Shown here: one piece after another, positions 13,826 to 17,359 of the stretch
How the letters are laid out: each line of letters begins with the position of its first letter
How positions within the stretch are numbered: the stretch's first letter is position 1
DNA from: Hyphomonas sp.
GTDB lineage: Bacteria; Pseudomonadota; Alphaproteobacteria; Caulobacterales; Hyphomonadaceae
DNA: 17,359 bases
Direction: 5' to 3'
Assembly: GCA_003486945.1 (NCBI GenBank)
Contig: DNFL01000118.1
Span: forward strand, 1 to 17,359
The notes under the pieces: generated by a model
Seen by the model: the letters and a program-made list of their open reading frames with translations, nothing else
Told to the model about the DNA's origin: nothing
Database searches by the model: none
Made by a program: the position numbers and the translations under genes

Positions 13826-15286
13826 ATGGGCCGAAGAAAAAGATTGTTTGTCTCTCGCGACAACCAGAATGGCCAAGACGGCCTGCATGGCGAGGTTACG
13901 GGTCTGCGCGTCTGGGAAGACGTGCTGACGGCGCTCGAGTCGCGCCTGGACATTGATGAATTCACACGCTGGATTTCAGACCTGCGTCTGGTGGCGGATG
14001 TCGACAGCGAAATGCTGCTCGCCGCACGTGACGCTGTGGCGCTGAGCCGCGTGAATGCGCGCCACAAGCGCGAGATCGAGCGCCTGTGGGCCGCTTTCGA
14101 TCCTCTGGAGCGCAAGATCAAACTCGTCTGCTGGCTGACGATTCCGGACGAGATGCGCGAGCTGATCGGCGACCCATGGGCCGATGACGAAGAGGAAGAA
14201 GCAGCCGAAGCGGACATGGACATCGCGGACGCGCCGGCGGCGGGAAGCCCGGCGATGACATTTGCAAACCTCGTGGTTGGCCCGTCGAACCAGATTGCCG
14301 CAGGCATGGCGAAACGGATTGCCGCAGGCGCGCCTTCGGGCACCGCGATCACGCTGATCTACGGCCCGCAGGGCACCGGCAAGACGCATATTGCGCAGGC
14401 CCTGAAGGCCGAGGCCGCGGCGCGCGATGCCAAACGCAAGGTGGTGTACCTGACGGCAGAAGAATTCATGTCGGCCTATCTCGACGGGGTGCGGGCCCGC
14501 GACACCAGCGACCTGAAGCGCCGCCTGCGCGCGGCCACGCTGCTGATCGTCGACGACCTGCACCGGATTGCCGGCAAGCCGGGCACGAGCAACGAACTGT
14601 ACCAGAACATCCGCGAAGTCACCGGCAGCGGTGGGCAGGTGGTTCTGGTGGGCGATACCGCGCCCGGCGAGACGACCGGCTTCGGCCAGCGCCTGCTGAG
14701 CGAGATCAAGGGGGCGACTTCGGTGGAAGTCGGTCTGCCCGATACGGCGATGCGCCGCGAAATACTTGTACGTCTTGCGTCCCATATCAGCGCCAACCAT
14801 CCGGAGTTCCGCTTGAGCGACGACATGATCCAGAAACTGAATGCCGGCATCCGTGGACCGGGCCGGGAACTGACGGGCGCCGTGTGGAGCCTGTTTACCG
14901 AAGCCAATTTCGGTGAGGAAGAACCGACGATGGAGATGCTCGATCGCGTCATCCGCCGGCATGCCGGTGAGCAGCGCGAGCCGACGATCGACGTGATCAA
15001 GAAGGCGACGCTGAAGATCTTCCCGATCGCGCGCACCGACCTTGAAGGCCCGAGCAAGATGCAGGCCTATGTCTATCCGCGCCAGATCGCCATGTACCTG
15101 TGCCGCACGCTGACCCGGAAATCCTTCCCGCAGATCGGCCGTGCGTTCGGAAAAAGAGACCACACAACAGTGCTCTACGCCTTCCGGCGTATCAAGAAAT
15201 CCCTGGAAGAAGATACGCGCCTTGCCGACGACATCGCCCGCGTCGAGGCCGCGATCCCGGACCTGCTCGAAAGCGGGCAGGCCTGA
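13826..15286 (+). CDS. dnaA: Chromosomal replication initiator DnaA, divergent AAA+ domain
   Basis: 486 residues. Domain I (about 27-105, VWEDVLTALESRLDIDEFTRW) leads into an acidic linker (DPWADDEEEEAAEADMD, 116-132). Then come the AAA+ domain and domain IV, whose duplex DNA-binding signature is intact (YPRQIAMYLCRTLTR and GKRDHTTVLYAFRRIKK, RDHTTV at 444-449). Walker A is GPQGTGKTH (180-188), Walker B LLIVDD (239-244), and sensor II RELTGA keeps Arg347. Box VII reads QRLLSEIKGA: the position of the E. coli arginine finger Arg285 appears to be Glu293, while the Arg281 equivalent (Arg289) is kept. The start at 13826 has a GGGG-containing RBS. The open frame upstream to 13652 is promoter sequence. 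It initiates replication by binding DnaA boxes and unwinding the origin. Location before dnaN and recF marks it as the principal dnaA. Confidence 0.93.
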   Translation: MGRRKRLFVSRDNQNGQDGLHGEVTGLRVWEDVLTALESRLDIDEFTRWISDLRLVADVDSEMLLAARDAVALSRVNARHKREIERLWAAFDPLERKIKLVCWLTIPDEMRELIGDPWADDEEEEAAEADMDIADAPAAGSPAMTFANLVVGPSNQIAAGMAKRIAAGAPSGTAITLIYGPQGTGKTHIAQALKAEAAARDAKRKVVYLTAEEFMSAYLDGVRARDTSDLKRRLRAATLLIVDDLHRIAGKPGTSNELYQNIREVTGSGGQVVLVGDTAPGETTGFGQRLLSEIKGATSVEVGLPDTAMRREILVRLASHISANHPEFRLSDDMIQKLNAGIRGPGRELTGAVWSLFTEANFGEEEPTMEMLDRVIRRHAGEQREPTIDVIKKATLKIFPIARTDLEGPSKMQAYVYPRQIAMYLCRTLTRKSFPQIGRAFGKRDHTTVLYAFRRIKKSLEEDTRLADDIARVEAAIPDLLESGQA

Positions 15287-15352
15287 GGGGCCTGCGGACT
15301 TCCGGGCCGTCAGGGCGCTTGGCTTTTGCCGCAACTTGTTTAAGCATCCTCG

Positions 15353-15376
15353 GCCCGCTTCCCCCCGGAGGCGGGC
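15353..15376 (+). terminator. Possible dnaA terminator hairpin
   Basis: GCCCGCTTCC (15353-15362) pairs with GGAGGCGGGC (15367-15376) around CCCC, a 10-bp stem with one G-U pair. A second 6-bp hairpin TCCCGG/CCGGGA follows at 15381-15398. Neither has a T-run, so termination may be partial or Rho-assisted and some transcripts may read into dnaN. Confidence 0.45.
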
Positions 15377-15473
15377 TGATTCCCGGTAAGTCCCGGGATT
15401 CCGGACAAAGAAAAACGACAACAGGATTTGGGGGCGCCCGCTAAAACGGCGCCGATGATGGACGGACGAGACG

Positions 15474-16595
15474 ATGAAACTGACAATCGAACGCGGTGAC
15501 CTGCTGGATGCGCTGAGCCATGTGCAGAACATTGTCGAGCGCCGCACGACCATTCCGATCCTGTCCAACGTCCTCCTGGAAGCGAAGAAGGGCGAGCTGC
15601 GCCTGACGGCGACGGACCTGGATATCGAGGCAGTGGATTCGGCAACGGCGAAAGTGTCGAAGGACGGCGCGGTAACGGCGCCGGCGGGCACGCTGTTCGA
15701 CGTGGTGCGCAAACTGCCGGCGGGCGCGGCAGTGCAGATGGATCTCAATCCGGAGACGCAACGCCTGGTGCTGACGGCGGGGCGGTCGCAGTTCGAGCTG
15801 CCGACGCTGCCGGCGGCTGACTTCCAGACGATGACGACGGATGAAGGCGGCGTGTCGTTCAATATCGCGGCCGGTGAACTGGCGCGGCTGATCGACAAGA
15901 CACGGTTTGCGATCTCGACCGAGGAGACGCGCTATTATCTCAACGGCGTGTACCTGCACGCGGCGAAGAATGAGGCCGGCAAGCCGGTGCTGCGCTCGGT
16001 GGCGACGGACGGCCACCGTCTGGCGCTGGCGGAGCTGAAAGCACCGAAGGGCAGCGAGAAGCTGGAAGGCGTGATCGTGCCGCGCAAGACGGTGAACGAA
16101 ATCCGCCGCCTGATCGACGGGCGCGAAGATGAAGTGTCGGTGACGGTGTCGGACACCAAGATCGTGGTGCATGCCGGCAAGGCGGTGCTGACCTCGAAAC
16201 TGATCGATGGTTCGTTCCCGGACTATGCGCGCGTCATTCCGAAGGGCAATGACAAGAAGCTGACCGTGGACAACAAGGCGTTCGAGGCGGCAGTGGACCG
16301 CGTGTCGACGGTTTCGGCGGAGCGCTCGCGCTCGGTGAAGCTGTCGCTGGGCGATGGCAGGCTGACGCTGGCGGTGAACCATGCCGAAACCGGCGCGGGC
16401 AATGAGGAGATCGAGGCGGAGTATGCCTCTGACCCGATGGAGATCGGCTTCAATGCGAAATACCTGCTGGATATTGCAGGCCAGATTGAGTCCGACGAAG
16501 CGGAGTTCATGTTCAACGACCCCGCCTCCCCTGCCCTCGTGCTCGACCCGGCAGACGAGTCGGCGCGCTATGTGCTGATGCCGCTTCGGGTGTAG
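15474..16595 (+). CDS. dnaN: DNA polymerase III subunit beta (sliding clamp)
   Basis: 373 residues, the usual length. Recognisable segments run from the N-terminus MKLTIERGDLLDALSHVQN through RTTIPILSNVLLEA, ATDLDIEA, YYLNGVYLH, ATDGHRLAL, TSKLIDGSFPDYARVIP and the C-terminal YVLMPLRV, which helps form the partner-binding pocket. The protein dimerises into a ring that tethers polymerase III and other partners to DNA. It follows dnaA by 187 nt containing two hairpins. The Shine-Dalgarno is weak (GGACGAG). The next gene starts only 5 nt after its stop, suggesting co-transcription toward recF. Confidence 0.98.
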   Translation: MKLTIERGDLLDALSHVQNIVERRTTIPILSNVLLEAKKGELRLTATDLDIEAVDSATAKVSKDGAVTAPAGTLFDVVRKLPAGAAVQMDLNPETQRLVLTAGRSQFELPTLPAADFQTMTTDEGGVSFNIAAGELARLIDKTRFAISTEETRYYLNGVYLHAAKNEAGKPVLRSVATDGHRLALAELKAPKGSEKLEGVIVPRKTVNEIRRLIDGREDEVSVTVSDTKIVVHAGKAVLTSKLIDGSFPDYARVIPKGNDKKLTVDNKAFEAAVDRVSTVSAERSRSVKLSLGDGRLTLAVNHAETGAGNEEIEAEYASDPMEIGFNAKYLLDIAGQIESDEAEFMFNDPASPALVLDPADESARYVLMPLRV

Positions 16596-16600
16596 CCGGC

Positions 16601-16996
16601 GTGGAGGCGGATCGCCGTATCTTTATCGGCGGGTCGCTGGCGATCGCCGCGTTCGGCGGCGCGCCGGGATGCAGCGCAGAGACGGAGACCGCGATGTACG
16701 GGCTGATTGGAAAATTCACAGCGGCCGAAGGCAAGCGCGACGAGCTGATCGGCCACCTTCTTGAAGGGCTGCGCGATATGCCGGGCTGTCTCAGCTATAT
16801 CGTGGCGAGCGATCCGGTAGCGCCGGAGACGATCTGGGTGACGGAAGCCTGGACGGATGAGGATAGCCACAAGGCGAGCCTGTCGCTGCCTTCGGTGCAG
16901 GATGCAATCCGCAAGGCGCGTCCGATCATTGCGGGCATGGAGAGCATCGCGCAGACACAGCCGGTGGGCGGGCACGGCCTGTCCTCCGTAGGCTGA
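16601..16996 (+). CDS. Antibiotic biosynthesis monooxygenase (ABM) domain protein, possibly exported
   Basis: From the GTG at 16601 the protein has 131 residues. The ABM-type dimeric alpha/beta-barrel domain occupies about 32-128 (MYGLIGKFTAAEGKRDELIG, GCLSYIVASDP, TIWVTEAWTDEDSH). Such proteins include quinol monooxygenases, but many have no known reaction. The first 31 codons read as a twin-arginine-like leader (ADRRIFIGGSLAIAAFGG) followed by APGC, an atypical lipobox, so the GTG form might be exported. The internal ATG at 16694 has a good GGAG RBS 9 nt upstream and would give a 100-residue cytosolic protein of typical ABM length. Either or both starts may be used. It sits between dnaN and recF, which are often adjacent. 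Confidence 0.7.
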   Translation: MEADRRIFIGGSLAIAAFGGAPGCSAETETAMYGLIGKFTAAEGKRDELIGHLLEGLRDMPGCLSYIVASDPVAPETIWVTEAWTDEDSHKASLSLPSVQDAIRKARPIIAGMESIAQTQPVGGHGLSSVG

Positions 16997-17024
16997 CATT
17001 CTGCGGCTTCAAGGCCCGGCCGGC

Positions 17025-17359
17025 ATGACCGCTCTCACCCGCCTCTCCCTGACCGACTTTCGCAATTACGAGAGCGTGACGCTTAAGCTCGATGGGCGGG
17101 CAGTGTGCCTGTATGGTGCGAACGGGGCGGGCAAGACGAACCTGCTGGAAGCAGTGAGCCAGTTCGGGCCGGGGCGCGGATTGCGCACGGCGCAGCTGTC
17201 GGAGATGACAAGGCACGGCGCGCCGGGCGGCTGGTCGATTGCCGCGGTGCTGGACGAGGAACAGAAGATCGGCATTGCGCTTGACACGGCGGGGGGGGCG
17301 GGACGGACCCCGCGGGGGGGCGGGCGGCCCCCCCGCCCCCGCCCCCCGCCCCGGGCGGG
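17025..17359 (+). CDS. recF: RecF, DNA replication and repair ATPase (5' part only)
   Basis: The frame starts MTALTRLSLTDFRNYES and includes the SMC-like Walker A GANGAGKTN (31-39), LLEAVSQFGPGRGLR and IAAVLDEEQKIGIALDTA, characteristic of RecF. RecF loads RecA at gaps through the RecFOR pathway. Protein similarity is convincing for about 89 residues, to about position 17291. After that the translation becomes Gly/Pro/Arg repeats because the sequence turns into G and C homopolymers, probably a sequencing or assembly fault. The remaining ~75% of the gene lies beyond the window. No RBS of note (GGCCGGC) precedes the ATG, which lies 28 nt after the ABM gene. Confidence 0.9.
   Translation, partial: MTALTRLSLTDFRNYESVTLKLDGRAVCLYGANGAGKTNLLEAVSQFGPGRGLRTAQLSEMTRHGAPGGWSIAAVLDEEQKIGIALDTAGGAGRTPRGGGRPPRPRPPPRA
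17288..17359. other. Low-complexity G/C end, likely assembly artefact
   Basis: The final ~70 bases consist almost only of G and C homopolymer runs, unlike the coding sequence before them, and they break the RecF similarity. This is typical of a poor contig end or low-quality read extension rather than biology. Confidence 0.7.

Noticed and set aside
13976..15898. 640-aa minus-strand open frame opposite dnaA and dnaN
   Set aside because: It is antisense to two certain genes and has no domain. Its length merely reflects codon bias in GC-rich DNA.

Overview
The window comes from a GC-rich alphaproteobacterium, most plausibly Hyphomonadaceae or a close Caulobacterales relative. This is inferred from three things: the rpsT - dnaA - dnaN - recF block, a DnaA whose N-terminal domain resembles the Caulobacter type, and an alphaproteobacterial-type HisRS sitting next to HisZ. 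No mobile elements, CRISPR arrays, tRNA or rRNA genes were seen.

Layout. (1) Positions 1-2437, minus strand: a histidine operon. A sigma70-like promoter leads directly into a 12-codon leader ORF (MNTALHHHHHHA, six consecutive His codons). It is followed by alternative hairpins, then hisS, then hisZ, which overlaps hisS by ATGA and runs off the left edge (hisG may lie beyond). (2) 2595-5077, plus strand: a two-domain ChrA chromate-type transporter and a TerC/Alx-family membrane protein, closed by a perfect 15-bp hairpin shared with a convergent thioesterase. (3) 5076-9341: a hotdog thioesterase (-), a secreted phospholipase A2-like protein (+), a TetR regulator translationally coupled to a rubredoxin (-), a divergent CYP108-like cytochrome P450 (+), and a convergent CPBP/CAAX membrane protease (-). 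(4) 9406-12914: an ABC1/UbiB-like atypical kinase (-), a short-chain enoyl-CoA hydratase (+), and an unassigned single-TM SPFH-like protein (+). (5) 12951-17359, plus strand: the replication block. It holds rpsT with clear promoter and terminator, a 0.5-kb AT-rich regulatory region with DnaA-box-like and CcrM sites, dnaA, dnaN, an antibiotic-biosynthesis-monooxygenase-domain gene, and the start of recF. The last ~70 bases are G/C homopolymer-like and are probably a corrupted assembly end.

The strongest non-routine signal is the histidine leader peptide on an apparently leaderless transcript upstream of hisS-hisZ. It would tie His-tRNA charging to expression of the tRNA charger and of the HisG regulatory subunit. 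Further points of interest are a main-locus DnaA with a Glu where E. coli has the arginine finger, a rubredoxin coupled to a TetR gene beside a P450, and a secreted PLA2-like protein with an unassigned C-terminal half.
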